From NCBI GenBank assembly GCA_016791385.1, contig JAEUMR010000027.1, positions 124,001-188,000 of the forward strand: DNA of 64,000 nt. The letters run 5' to 3'. The notes below the pieces were generated by a model. It was not told the origin of the DNA. It made no database searches and saw only the letters and a program-made list of their open reading frames with translations. The position numbers and the translations under genes were made by a program. Shown here one piece after another: positions 1 through 7,545 of this stretch (position 1 is the stretch's first letter; the number at the start of each line of letters is the position of its first letter). The stretch comes from Hyphomonadaceae bacterium. GTDB taxonomy: Bacteria > Pseudomonadota > Alphaproteobacteria > Caulobacterales > Aquidulcibacteraceae.

Positions 1-1
1 G

Positions 2-613
2 CAATATCCCAAGCGCCAGCAGGGCAACCGGATGTTCATGGGCGAGAGCTCGTTCCTGCCGCTGAAGATCAACACCGCCGGCGTCATCCCGCCGATCTTC
101 GCCTCTTCGCTGCTGCTGCTGCCGACGACGATCGCGAGCTTTGTAGGCATGCAGGCCAATGCGCCGGAATGGCTTTCGACGTTCCAAGCGACGTTCGGCT
201 ACGGCAAGCCGGGGCACATGGCGCTCTACGCGGTGGGCATCATCTTCTTCTGCTTCTTCTACACCTCGATCGTGTTCAATCCGGAAGAGACCGCCGACAA
301 CCTACGCAAGTATGGCGGCTTCCTGCCGGGTATTCGCCCGGGCAAGAAGACGGCGGAGTATCTCGACTTCGTGTTGACGCGCCTCACGGTTCTTGGCGCC
401 GCCTACATCACGATCGTCTGCTTGCTGCCGGAAATTCTGATCTCGTATTACGCCGTGCCGTTCTATCTGGGAGGCACGTCGGTGATGATCGTCATCTCAG
501 TGACGCTCGACACGGTGGCGCAGATTCAGTCGCATCTGGTGGCGCACCAGTATGAAGGCCTGATCAAACGGTCAAAGCTGCGCGGCAGCACAGGCGGTAT
601 GGTCAAGAAATGA
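2..613 (+). CDS. secY: Protein translocase subunit SecY, C-terminal part (truncated by window edge)
   Basis: SecY is the pore subunit of the SecYEG translocon in the inner membrane. The gene enters from the left edge; the frame is open from base 2, leaving about 203 of some 440 residues. The stretch NTAGVIPPIFASSLL and the following hydrophobic helices match the second half of SecY. The tail GLIKRSKLRG followed by a short basic end is the usual cytosolic C-terminus. Its stop overlaps the adk start as ATGA, so the two are probably translationally coupled in the spc ribosomal-protein operon. Identity is secure; only the N-terminal half is unseen. Confidence 0.96.
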   Translation, partial: QYPKRQQGNRMFMGESSFLPLKINTAGVIPPIFASSLLLLPTTIASFVGMQANAPEWLSTFQATFGYGKPGHMALYAVGIIFFCFFYTSIVFNPEETADNLRKYGGFLPGIRPGKKTAEYLDFVLTRLTVLGAAYITIVCLLPEILISYYAVPFYLGGTSVMIVISVTLDTVAQIQSHLVAHQYEGLIKRSKLRGSTGGMVKK

Positions 614-1170
614 ATCTGATTCTCTTCGGCCCGCCCGCCGCTGGAAAAGGCACGCAGGCAAAACGTCTGACAGCCGAACGGGGATACATTCAACTTTCGA
701 CTGGCGACATGCTCCGCGCGGCGCGCAAGTCTGGCTCCGAACTGGGCCAGCGCGTCGCCGCGATCATGGATTCAGGTTCGCTGGTCTCCGATGAGATCGT
801 CATCGCGCTGATCGAAGAGGCGCTCGCGGCCAATAAGGGCGCGCCGGGTTTCATCTTCGATGGCTTTCCACGCACGGTGGCGCAGGCAGAGGCGCTCGAC
901 GCGATGTTGGCGAAGCACGGCCAGAAAATTGATCGTGTCATCCGGCTCGAAGTCGATAGCCAGCAGTTGATGGACCGCATCGCCAAGCGCTTCGCCGAAG
1001 AGGGCCGCGCCGACGACAATCCAGACGCTTACAAGGTCCGGCTCGACGCGTATTTCACCCAAACGGCGCCGCTGCTCCCGTATTACGAAAAGCAGGGCAA
1101 GCTGCAGGGCGTTGATGGCATGGCCGACGTTGACACAGTCGCCCACGCCATCGCCAAAGCGCTCGGTTAG
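610..1170 (+). CDS. adk: Adenylate kinase, short form
   Basis: Adenylate kinase interconverts ATP and AMP with two ADP in the cytosol. The P-loop GPPAAGKGT is at residues 7-15, STGDMLRAA near residue 31 binds the NMP side, and DGFPRT near residue 84 is the family signature. At 186 residues it is shorter than the roughly 214-residue enzymes: the lid is the minimal KRFAEEGRADDN, with no zinc-finger-like insertion. Short lids are known in the family. The gene overlaps secY by 4 bases, and its stop overlaps the stop of the convergent flavin reductase gene (shared quartet TTAG). Confidence 0.97.
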   Translation: MNLILFGPPAAGKGTQAKRLTAERGYIQLSTGDMLRAARKSGSELGQRVAAIMDSGSLVSDEIVIALIEEALAANKGAPGFIFDGFPRTVAQAEALDAMLAKHGQKIDRVIRLEVDSQQLMDRIAKRFAEEGRADDNPDAYKVRLDAYFTQTAPLLPYYEKQGKLQGVDGMADVDTVAHAIAKALG

Positions 1171-1730
1171 AAGCTCAACGCCGGTTGCCGTAGCCGTGCG
1201 ATCCAGTCGGCGAATTTTGCCGTCCATTCGGTAAGCAGCGCGCGCAATCCTTCGTCAGCGATCGCGCCGTCGACGATCTGACCTTCGCGGTAGTTCAGAT
1301 AGATCTCCGGCTGCACGGTCAGCGCGATGCCAATCGCCGCCGCGACGCTGCGGAGCTGTGACTGTGCTGCTGCGGTGCCGACCGCGCCGGGCGTTGCGCC
1401 GATGATGGCGCCAGGTTTGCCGGCCCAGGAATTCTTGCCCCACGGCCGTGACCCCCATTCGATCGCGTTCTTGAGCGCGGCGGAGAAGGAGCGGTTGAAC
1501 TCTGGCGTGACCAGCAGCACCGCATCCGCGCTTTCGATCTCGCGTTTGAAGCGCACGACCGGGGCAGGCAGATCGCCCTCGTGATCCTGGTTATAGAGAG
1601 GCAGGTCGCCGATCTCGACGATCTGCAGGTCTAATTTCGGTCGCGCCAGCCGAGCCAGCGCCTCGGCGAAGTGGCGATTCACAGAATCCTTGCGGAGGCT
1701 GCCGACGACAACGGCGACTTTGGTGGTCAT
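1167..1730 (-). CDS. NAD(P)H-dependent FMN reductase family protein (flavodoxin-like fold)
   Basis: The 187-residue product belongs to the NADPH-dependent FMN reductase family (ChrR, azoreductase and quinone reductase relatives). GSLRKDSVNR at residues 10-19 is the FMN phosphate loop, TPEFNRSFSAALKNAIEW near residue 79 is the flavin-binding signature, and GATPGAVGT follows. It probably reduces quinones, azo compounds or similar electrophiles with bound FMN; the substrate cannot be told. The start has an AGGGGA ribosome site. It is divergent from an HxlR-type regulator, a common pairing for such reductases, and both genes sit where adk normally runs into rpsM. The stop overlaps adk by 4 bases. 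Confidence 0.9.
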   Translation of the reverse strand: MTTKVAVVVGSLRKDSVNRHFAEALARLARPKLDLQIVEIGDLPLYNQDHEGDLPAPVVRFKREIESADAVLLVTPEFNRSFSAALKNAIEWGSRPWGKNSWAGKPGAIIGATPGAVGTAAAQSQLRSVAAAIGIALTVQPEIYLNYREGQIVDGAIADEGLRALLTEWTAKFADWIARLRQPALSF

Positions 1731-1762
1731 TTGTATTCCCCTAGTAACGAACAGTGACCAGG

Positions 1763-1792
1763 GCTATATGAGTGCCCATGAAGGCCGCTCAA
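1763..1792 (-). promoter_or_regulatory. Candidate sigma-70-like promoter for the FMN reductase gene
   Basis: On the minus strand a TTGAGC box (1792-1787) and a TATAGC box (1768-1763) are separated by 18 bases. A start of transcription near 1756 would give a leader of about 25 bases ahead of the AGGGGA site and the ATG at 1730. The match is four of six in each box, so this is a reasonable but unproven promoter. Confidence 0.45.
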
Positions 1793-1814
1793 GAACGCAC
1801 ACATAGCTCACTAG

Positions 1815-1830
1815 GACACACGCATGTGTC
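1815..1830. promoter_or_regulatory. Inverted repeat, candidate HxlR operator
   Basis: The arms GACACA (1815-1820) and TGTGTC (1825-1830) form a perfect inverted repeat with a 4-base spacer. It lies in the FMN reductase/HxlR region and overlaps the GTG chosen as the regulator start. HxlR regulators bind as dimers to short inverted or direct repeats near divergent targets. The assignment to this regulator rests on position only. Confidence 0.35.
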
Positions 1831-2221
1831 CGACCCGACCTCCTACGATTGCCGCGCCATCAGCGGCATCCTGGCCCGGATTGGTGACAAATGGAGCGTC
1901 CTGATCATCACTAGGCTTGGCGAGGGGCCGAGAAGGTTCAACGAAATCAAGCGGATGATCGGTGGCATTTCGCAACGGATGCTGACGCTGACCTTGCGCA
2001 ACTTAGAGCGCGATGGCTTGGTGAGCCGGACCGTGACGCCGACCGTGCCGCCGCGGGTGGACTACGAGTTAACTGAGCTCGGACGCGACCTTCTGGGCCC
2101 CATCAGCGCCTTGGGGGACTGGGCTATCCGCCACCAGCCTTGCATTCTCGCCGCGCGGACCCATTTTGACGCCAAAGAAGCGGCGCAAACGCCGCATCAG
2201 GAGCGCATTTCGGCTGGTTGA
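1826..2221 (+). CDS. HxlR-type winged-helix transcriptional regulator
   Basis: This 131-residue protein carries the HxlR winged-helix pattern: the early cysteine in SYDCRAI, then GDKWSVLIITRLGEGPRRF, GISQRMLTLTLRNLERDGLV and the wing RVDYELTELG. The frame is open further upstream (GTG 1772, ATG 1778), but those starts have no ribosome site. GTG 1826 follows an AGGA at 1813-1816 with 9-base spacing and begins close to the conserved cysteine, as usual in the family. It likely senses a reactive electrophile or redox state through that cysteine and controls the divergent reductase. The last bases overlap the -35 box of the rpsM promoter. Confidence 0.88.
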   Translation: MSDPTSYDCRAISGILARIGDKWSVLIITRLGEGPRRFNEIKRMIGGISQRMLTLTLRNLERDGLVSRTVTPTVPPRVDYELTELGRDLLGPISALGDWAIRHQPCILAARTHFDAKEAAQTPHQERISAG

Positions 2222-2245
2222 CGCGGCATTTCGCCCCGCTATAAC
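2218..2245 (+). promoter_or_regulatory. Strong candidate promoter for rpsM-rpsK-rpoA-rplQ
   Basis: TTGACG (2218-2223) and TATAAC (2240-2245) are each one base from the sigma-70 consensus and are 16 bases apart. The -35 box overlaps the TGA stop of the HxlR gene (2219-2221). Transcription would start near 2252 and give a leader of roughly 87 bases before rpsM. This supplies the ribosomal alpha genes with their own promoter after the inserted gene pair. Confidence 0.7.
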
Positions 2246-2281
2246 CGCCACCTTCGCGAACACCCAACGCGCGATGTCCCA

Positions 2282-2298
2282 CGGGCCCCAAGGGCCCG
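2282..2298 (+). other. Hairpin in the rpsM leader
   Basis: CGGGCCC (2282-2288) and GGGCCCG (2292-2298) form a perfect 7-bp stem with a 3-base CAA loop. There is no T-run directly after it; a TTTTT lies about 20 bases downstream. It could be a leader structure for autogenous control of the ribosomal operon, or chance in GC-rich DNA. Confidence 0.4.
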
Positions 2299-2338
2299 GA
2301 GGCGTCGCGTCTATTGCGTTTTTGGAGCACCGCCACCC

Positions 2339-2719
2339 ATGGCTCGTATCGCCGGCGTAAACATCCCGACCCAGAAGCGCGTTGTTATCGCGCTGCAGTA
2401 CATTCACGGGATTGGTCAGCACTTCGCCAAAGAGATTTGCGACAAGGTCGGCATCGCCGACAATCGCCGCGTCAACGAATTGACGGACGCGGAAGTTCTC
2501 CAAATCCGCGAAGCGATCGACCGCGATTATACGGTGGAAGGCGATCTTCGCCGTGAAACCGCAACCAACATCAAGCGCCTGATGGACCTGGGCTGTTATC
2601 GCGGCCTGCGTCACCGCAAGGGCCTGCCGGTCCGCGGTCAGCGCACGCACACGAACGCCCGCACCCGCAAGGGCCCCGCCAAGCCGATCGCCGGCAAGAA
2701 GCAAGCGACCAAGAAGTAA
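2339..2719 (+). CDS. rpsM: 30S ribosomal protein S13
   Basis: S13 is a head protein of the small ribosomal subunit that contacts the P-site tRNA and the large subunit. The 126-residue product starts with [13 protein letters not shown] and holds the S13 signature in [20 protein letters not shown], ending in a lysine-rich tail. It opens the alpha-type operon (rpsM, rpsK, rpoA, rplQ). Here it follows an HxlR gene rather than adk, and a near-consensus promoter lies just upstream. Confidence 0.98.
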   Translation: MARIAGVNIPTQKRVVIALQYIHGIGQHFAKEICDKVGIADNRRVNELTDAEVLQIREAIDRDYTVEGDLRRETATNIKRLMDLGCYRGLRHRKGLPVRGQRTHTNARTRKGPAKPIAGKKQATKK

Positions 2720-2731
2720 GGACACGCCGCG

Positions 2732-3121
2732 ATGGCTAAGGAATCCACCCGCGTTAAGAAGCGCGAGCGCAAGAACATCGTGACGGGCGTCGCGCACGTG
2801 AACGCCTCGTTCAACAACACGATGATCACCATCACCGACGCGCAAGGCAACACGATCTCGTGGTCGAGCGCCGGCACGATGGGCTTCAAGGGCTCGCGCA
2901 AGTCGACGCCGTACGCCGCGCAGGTCGCCGCTGAAGATGCGGGCCGCAAGGCGATGGAACACGGCATGCGCACCGTTGAAGTGAACGTCTCGGGCCCGGG
3001 GTCGGGCCGCGAAAGCGCACTGCGCGCGCTGCAGGCGGTTGGCTTCACCGTGACTTCGATCCGCGACGTGACTCCGATACCGCACAATGGATGCCGGCCG
3101 CCGAAGCGGCGCCGCGTCTAA
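2732..3121 (+). CDS. rpsK: 30S ribosomal protein S11
   Basis: S11 lines the platform of the small subunit near the mRNA exit. The 129-residue product shows [38 protein letters not shown] and the C-terminal signature [26 protein letters not shown] in normal order and length. It lies 12 bases after rpsM. The 56-base gap to rpoA contains an imperfect GGAG/GCGCG hairpin (3134-3162) of unknown role. Confidence 0.98.
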   Translation: MAKESTRVKKRERKNIVTGVAHVNASFNNTMITITDAQGNTISWSSAGTMGFKGSRKSTPYAAQVAAEDAGRKAMEHGMRTVEVNVSGPGSGRESALRALQAVGFTVTSIRDVTPIPHNGCRPPKRRRV

Positions 3122-3177
3122 GACATTTCTGGAGGAGCAGCGCGTCCGATACGCCGCGCTCCACGATTGGATAGAAA

Positions 3178-4200
3178 ATGATGTCGATCGAAAAGAACTG
3201 GCTTGAACTGATCCGTCCGAAGAAGCCTGTGGTTGAGCACGGCTTCGATCCGGCGCGTCGCGCCATCCTCGTGGCGGAGCCGCTCGAGCGCGGCTTCGGC
3301 ATGACGCTCGGCAACGCGCTGCGCCGCGTGCTGCTCTCCTCGCTGCAGGGCGCGGCGATCACGTCGGTGCAGATCGACGGCGTCGTGCACGAGTTCAGCT
3401 CGATCCAAGGCGTGCGTGAAGACGTCACCGACATCGTGCTGAACCTGAAGCAGGTTGCGATCCGCATGCGGGGCGAAGGCCCCAAGCGCGTGATGCTGAC
3501 GAAGACCGGCCCGGGCGAAGTGAAGGCTGGCGACATTCAGACGGTCTCCGACATGGAGATCCTGAATCCCGATCTCGTCATCTGCACGCTCGATGACGGC
3601 GCCACGATCCGCATGGAGCTGACGATCAACAACGGCAAGGGCTATGTCCCGGCCGAGCAGAACCGCCCTGATGACGCGCCGATCGGTCTGATCGCCATCG
3701 ACTCGATCTACTCGCCGGTGCGCCGCGTCGCGTATCGCGTCGAGAACACCCGCGAGGGTCAGGTGCTCGATTACGACAAGCTGATCATCGAGGTCGAAAC
3801 CAACGGCGCGGTGCGTCCGGAAGATGCGATCGCGTATGCCGCGCGCATCCTGCAGGACCAGCTGCAAGTCTTCATCACCTTCGAAGAGCCGAAGCAGAAG
3901 AAGGAAGGCGCTGAGAAGCCCGACCTGCCGTTCAACCCGGCGCTGCTGAAGAAGGTCGACGAACTCGAGCTTTCGGTGCGTTCGGCGAACTGCCTGAAGA
4001 ACGACAATATCGTTTATATCGGCGACCTCATTCAGAAGTCGGAAGCGGAAATGCTCCGCACCCCGAACTTCGGCCGCAAGTCGCTGAACGAGATCAAGGA
4101 AGTGCTGGCTTCGATGGGCCTCCACCTCGGCATGCAAGTCGAGAATTGGCCGCCGGACAACATCGAAGACCTCGCGAAGAAGTACGAAGACCAGATTTAA
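3178..4200 (+). CDS. rpoA: DNA-directed RNA polymerase subunit alpha
   Basis: The alpha subunit dimerises to nucleate core RNA polymerase and contacts upstream promoter DNA and activators. The N-terminal domain (about residues 1-235) shows [19 protein letters not shown] charged linker with [11 protein letters not shown] follows. The C-terminal domain (about 255-325) has [16 protein letters not shown] and [17 protein letters not shown], the helix-hairpin-helix that binds UP elements. Two ATG codons are adjacent at 3178 and 3181; either may be used. At 340 residues the length is normal. rplQ follows after 36 bases. Confidence 0.98.
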   Translation: MMSIEKNWLELIRPKKPVVEHGFDPARRAILVAEPLERGFGMTLGNALRRVLLSSLQGAAITSVQIDGVVHEFSSIQGVREDVTDIVLNLKQVAIRMRGEGPKRVMLTKTGPGEVKAGDIQTVSDMEILNPDLVICTLDDGATIRMELTINNGKGYVPAEQNRPDDAPIGLIAIDSIYSPVRRVAYRVENTREGQVLDYDKLIIEVETNGAVRPEDAIAYAARILQDQLQVFITFEEPKQKKEGAEKPDLPFNPALLKKVDELELSVRSANCLKNDNIVYIGDLIQKSEAEMLRTPNFGRKSLNEIKEVLASMGLHLGMQVENWPPDNIEDLAKKYEDQI

Positions 4201-4236
4201 GGAAGAGCCGGTCTGGAGCCGGCTTGGGGAAGAGCA

Positions 4237-4656
4237 ATGCGTCACGGCGTTGGACATAAGAAACTCAACCGCACGGCCAGCCACCGTCAGGCGATGTTCG
4301 CCAACATGGCCGCCGCGCTGATCAAGCACGAGCAGATCGTCACGACGCTGCCGAAGGCCAAGGCGCTGCGGCCGGTGGTCGAGCGTCTGATTACGCTGGC
4401 GAAGAAGGGCGATCTCGGTTCGCGCCGCTTGGTGCTCTCGCGCATGCGCGATGAGACGCAGACCAAGAAGCTGTTCGACACCCTGGCCCCGCGCTACAGC
4501 GCGCGCGCCGGCGGCTACACCCGCGTGTTGAAGGCGGGCTACCGCCACGGTGACAACGCCCCGCTCGCGGTGATCGAATTTGTCGACCGCGACGAAGCAG
4601 CGAAGGGCGTGGACAGCGGCCCGCGTCCGGAAGCGATCTACACCGACGAAGGCTGA
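4237..4656 (+). CDS. rplQ: 50S ribosomal protein L17
   Basis: L17 is a large-subunit protein near the exit tunnel. The product (139 residues) has the signature [19 protein letters not shown] followed by [10 protein letters not shown] and the [18 protein letters not shown] segment. It closes the alpha operon. The rpoA-rplQ gap has a hairpin with arms AGCCGG (4206-4211) and CCGGCT (4219-4224) just before the GGGGAAGAG ribosome site, perhaps a processing or stability element. A terminator-like hairpin follows the gene at 4689-4723. Confidence 0.98.
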   Translation: MRHGVGHKKLNRTASHRQAMFANMAAALIKHEQIVTTLPKAKALRPVVERLITLAKKGDLGSRRLVLSRMRDETQTKKLFDTLAPRYSARAGGYTRVLKAGYRHGDNAPLAVIEFVDRDEAAKGVDSGPRPEAIYTDEG

Positions 4657-4688
4657 CCCCTTTCGCATCAGTGTCACAGCAGAACACT

Positions 4689-4726
4689 AAAGAGGCGGTG
4701 CGATGATCTTGCGCCGCCTCTTTCTA
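4689..4726 (+). terminator. Intrinsic terminator of the ribosomal alpha operon, overlapping the next gene's start
   Basis: AAAGAGGCGG (4689-4698) pairs perfectly with CCGCCTCTTT (4714-4723) over 10 bp, and the sequence runs on into CTATTT. This is an A-tract, GC stem, T-tract terminator shape placed 32 bases after rplQ. The ATG of the next gene (4703) lies in the loop, and its only ribosome site, GAGGCGG, is in the 5' arm. The hairpin may therefore both stop ribosomal-operon transcripts and mask the start of the downstream gene. Confidence 0.65.
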
Positions 4727-5938
4727 TTTGCGCTTTGCGCCTTCGCGCTGGCGTCATGTGCTCATGGCCAGGCGGCGCAATCCGCTGCGCCTGCCCAGGA
4801 CATAACGATCCTGGTGTCTGTGGACGGCTTCCGTGCCGACTATCTCGATCGCGGCGCCACGCCGACGCTCTCGCGCTTAGCTCGGGAGGGCGTGCGCGCC
4901 TCGATGCGACCGAGTTTTCCCTCGGTGACCTTCCCCAATCACTACACGCTGGTTACAGGCCTGCGCCCCGGTCGCAATGGCATGATCAACAATCGGATGG
5001 AGGACCCAGAGCGGCCTGGCGTCATCTTCACGTTGCAGGACCGGCAGGTTGCGTCAGATCCGATCTGGTGGGCCGACGCCGTTCCCATCTGGGTGACCGC
5101 TGAGCAGAGCGGTGTGCGCACGGGCACGATGTTCTGGCCTGGTTCGGATTATGCGCTGCATGGCGTGCGGCCGAGCGCGTGGAGGATGTTCGATCAATCG
5201 CTGCCAAGCTTCGCGCGTGTCGATGTCCTGCTTTCGTGGCTCGATCTCCCGGCAGCGGAGCGCCCGCAATTCTTCACGCTCTATTTCGACCTCGTGGACA
5301 CCGCTGGCCATCGTTACGGGCCCGACGCGATGGAAGCGAATGCAGCCGCGGCGGAAGTAGATGCTTCGATCGCACGCCTTCTGGCGGGCCTTCAAGCGCG
5401 TGGTTATGGGCGGCGCGCCAATATCGTCATCGTTGCGGACCATGGCATGAGCGCGGTGTCTGACGAACGCATCATTGACCTCGACAGCAGCGTTAGCGTG
5501 CAACAGGCGCGAGTCATCTGGGACGGGCCGTTCGCAGGGATCGCGCCAACGCCGGGTCACGAGGCGGAGACCGAGAGTGCGCTGCTTGGGCGGCGTGAGC
5601 ATGGCGAGTGCTGGCGCAAGGGCGAGTTGCCGGAGCGCTTTCATTACGGCGCGCACCGCCGGACGCCTGCAATCATTTGCCTCGCGGATCTGGGTTGGCG
5701 TTATCGGACCGCGCAACTGCCGCAATATCCCGGCGTCACCTCAGGCGCTCATGGCTATGACCCTGCCGACCCGGAAATGGCGGCGTTGTTCGTTGCATAC
5801 GGCCCCGCTTTTCGCAGTGGGCTTGTCCTCGATCCGTTCGACAATGTGTCAGTCTATCCCTTGCTCGCTCGTCTCATCGGCGTGACGCCGGAGGCGAACG
5901 ATGGCGATTCTGCGGCGACCGCGTCCGCTTTGCGGTAG
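4703..5938 (+). CDS. Nucleotide pyrophosphatase/phosphodiesterase-family lipoprotein
   Basis: This 411-residue protein belongs to the alkaline phosphatase superfamily, type I phosphodiesterase/NPP branch. The signal MILRRLFLFALCAFALASC ends in a lipobox with Cys19, so it is probably a lipoprotein. The metal and catalytic set is complete by pattern: Asp41 (VSVDGFR), Thr76 nucleophile (SVTFPNHYT), Asp199 and His203 (DLVDTAGHRYGP), Asp246-His247 (VADHGMS) and His350 (SGAHGYDP). It likely hydrolyses phosphodiester or pyrophosphate bonds in nucleotides or lipid-linked compounds in the periplasm; the substrate is not predictable. The start lies inside the upstream terminator-like hairpin, but the signal peptide needs this start. 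Confidence 0.88.
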   Translation: MILRRLFLFALCAFALASCAHGQAAQSAAPAQDITILVSVDGFRADYLDRGATPTLSRLAREGVRASMRPSFPSVTFPNHYTLVTGLRPGRNGMINNRMEDPERPGVIFTLQDRQVASDPIWWADAVPIWVTAEQSGVRTGTMFWPGSDYALHGVRPSAWRMFDQSLPSFARVDVLLSWLDLPAAERPQFFTLYFDLVDTAGHRYGPDAMEANAAAAEVDASIARLLAGLQARGYGRRANIVIVADHGMSAVSDERIIDLDSSVSVQQARVIWDGPFAGIAPTPGHEAETESALLGRREHGECWRKGELPERFHYGAHRRTPAIICLADLGWRYRTAQLPQYPGVTSGAHGYDPADPEMAALFVAYGPAFRSGLVLDPFDNVSVYPLLARLIGVTPEANDGDSAATASALR

Positions 5939-6042
5939 CGCCGGCTGCGCAGCGCGCAGTTGATCATCGACGGCCGGCCGGTGTCTGCCATGTTTCCGCC
6001 GCCTCGCGGCGCATGATCGCGCCGGATCACGAGGCTGCGACC

Positions 6043-7506
6043 ATGAAAATTACCCGCGAAACCTTGCTCAAGGCATCGCCCTGGGCTGCCCTTATCGCTG
6101 GCTTTGCCAGTGGCGCGTTGGCGGTGTCGCCGATGGCCGCCCCCGCGCAGGCGCCCCCACAGCAGCAACAGGGGGGCGAGCCTTACTTGCAGCTCGTGCA
6201 AGCACAGCCGCTCACGCGAGCCGCGCCGAACAGCCGCGGCGAGATGCAGCTCTCTTTCGCGCCGGTGGCGGCGCGCGCTGCGCCGGCGGTGGTGAACGTC
6301 TACGCTCAGCGTGTCGTGCGCGCGATGGCGCGCGATCCGTTCTTCGGCCGCTTCAGCGCGCCGCGGATTGAGCAGTCTCTTGGCTCGGGCGTGATCGTGC
6401 GAGCCGACGGCATCATCGTCACCAACAACCACGTTATTGAAGGCGCGCAGGCGCTAAAGGTCGTGCTGAACGACCGCCGGGAATTCGACGCCGAACTCGT
6501 CTTGGCCGATCCGCGCGTGGATCTCGCGGTGCTGCGTATCAATGCCGGCCGGGAGCAATTGTCCACGCTGCCCTTTGCTGACACGCAGCACGATCTCCAA
6601 GTGGGCGACTTGGTGCTCGCGATCGGCAATCCATTCGGCCTGCAGCAAACGGTGACGAGCGGCATCGTCTCGGCGCTGGCGCGGACCGAAGTCGGCGTCA
6701 GCGACTACGCGTTCTTCATCCAGACCGACGCAGCCATCAACCGCGGCAATTCTGGCGGCGCGCTGGTCGACATGAATGGCTCTCTCGTCGGCATCAACAG
6801 CGCGATTTTCTCCGAGGGCGGCGGCTCGAACGGGATCGGTTTTGCGATCCCGTCCGAGATGGTGCGGCGCGTGGTGGAATCGGCTGTCGCCGGCGGCGGC
6901 ACAGTCGTTCGTCCATGGCTCGGCGCACGCATGCAGACCGTGAACTCGGATTTGGCGCGTTCGCTTGGCTTGCCCCGGCCTGAGGGCGTGCTCGTCAGCG
7001 AGCTCTATCCGCGTTCGGCGGGTGAGCGCGCCGGCCTGCGCACCGGCGACATCATAACGGCGGTTGGCGGGGTGCAGGTGCGCGATGATACGGCGGTGCG
7101 GTATCAGTTCGCGACCCAGCGTCCGGGCTCGCATGTGCCGCTGACCGTGTTGCGTGATGGACGCGAGATGACGATCACGGCGAACGCGGAAGCGCCGCCC
7201 GGCGGCGCGCCGCAGTCGCGCGAGCTCAGCGGCCGCCATCCCCTGTCCGGGGCGCAAGTCGTGACCCTGACCCCGGCCACCGCTGAGAATGCAGGGCTCG
7301 ATCCGTTCGAAAGCGGCGTGTTCATCCAGGCGCTGGACCGTGGTGGCGTCGCCGCCCGCATCGGCTTCCGTCCGGGTGACATCATCTACGAGGTCAACGG
7401 GACGCCGATCCGCGACGCTGGAGCGCTGGACCGCGCCATGGGCCAGGCGCGCACCTGGGTCATCGGCGTTGAGCGTAATGGTCAGCGCGCGGAGATACGG
7501 TTCTAG
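6043..7506 (+). CDS. DegP/HtrA-family periplasmic serine protease
   Basis: The product degrades or holds misfolded proteins in the envelope. From ATG 6043 it has 487 residues, an N-terminal signal/anchor, a Gln-rich linker, and a trypsin-like domain with His130 (VTNNHVIEG), Asp160 (DPRVDLAVLR) and Ser237 (NRGNSGGAL). Two PDZ domains follow, the first around GVLVSELYPRSAGERAGLRTGD and the second around GVFIQALDRGGVAARIGFRPGD, giving DegP/DegQ architecture. An ATG 30 bases upstream (6013) is possible, but 6043 follows ACGAGG and starts the signal cleanly. A CGCCGC/GCGGCG hairpin (5997-6011) precedes it. It is probably monocistronic or read with rarA. Confidence 0.93.
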   Translation: MKITRETLLKASPWAALIAGFASGALAVSPMAAPAQAPPQQQQGGEPYLQLVQAQPLTRAAPNSRGEMQLSFAPVAARAAPAVVNVYAQRVVRAMARDPFFGRFSAPRIEQSLGSGVIVRADGIIVTNNHVIEGAQALKVVLNDRREFDAELVLADPRVDLAVLRINAGREQLSTLPFADTQHDLQVGDLVLAIGNPFGLQQTVTSGIVSALARTEVGVSDYAFFIQTDAAINRGNSGGALVDMNGSLVGINSAIFSEGGGSNGIGFAIPSEMVRRVVESAVAGGGTVVRPWLGARMQTVNSDLARSLGLPRPEGVLVSELYPRSAGERAGLRTGDIITAVGGVQVRDDTAVRYQFATQRPGSHVPLTVLRDGREMTITANAEAPPGGAPQSRELSGRHPLSGAQVVTLTPATAENAGLDPFESGVFIQALDRGGVAARIGFRPGDIIYEVNGTPIRDAGALDRAMGQARTWVIGVERNGQRAEIRF

Positions 7507-7545
7507 CTCTGTCGCTGGGATCGAAGAGGCGCCATCTATGGCGGC

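Noticed and set aside
610-1170. Missing zinc-type lid of adenylate kinase as a novelty
   Set aside because: Short-lid adenylate kinases are a known subgroup.
2069-3085. 338-codon minus-strand open frame opposite rpsM and rpsK
   Set aside because: Antisense to ribosomal protein genes, with repetitive Arg/Ala/Val composition and no domain.
3134-3162. Hairpin between rpsK and rpoA as an autogenous S4-type control element
   Set aside because: The stem is imperfect, and rpsD is not in this operon; support is too thin.
3118-4677. 519-codon minus-strand open frame opposite rpoA and rplQ
   Set aside because: It is rich in Arg and His, has no domain pattern, and lies fully antisense to conserved genes; a shadow frame of GC-rich coding DNA.
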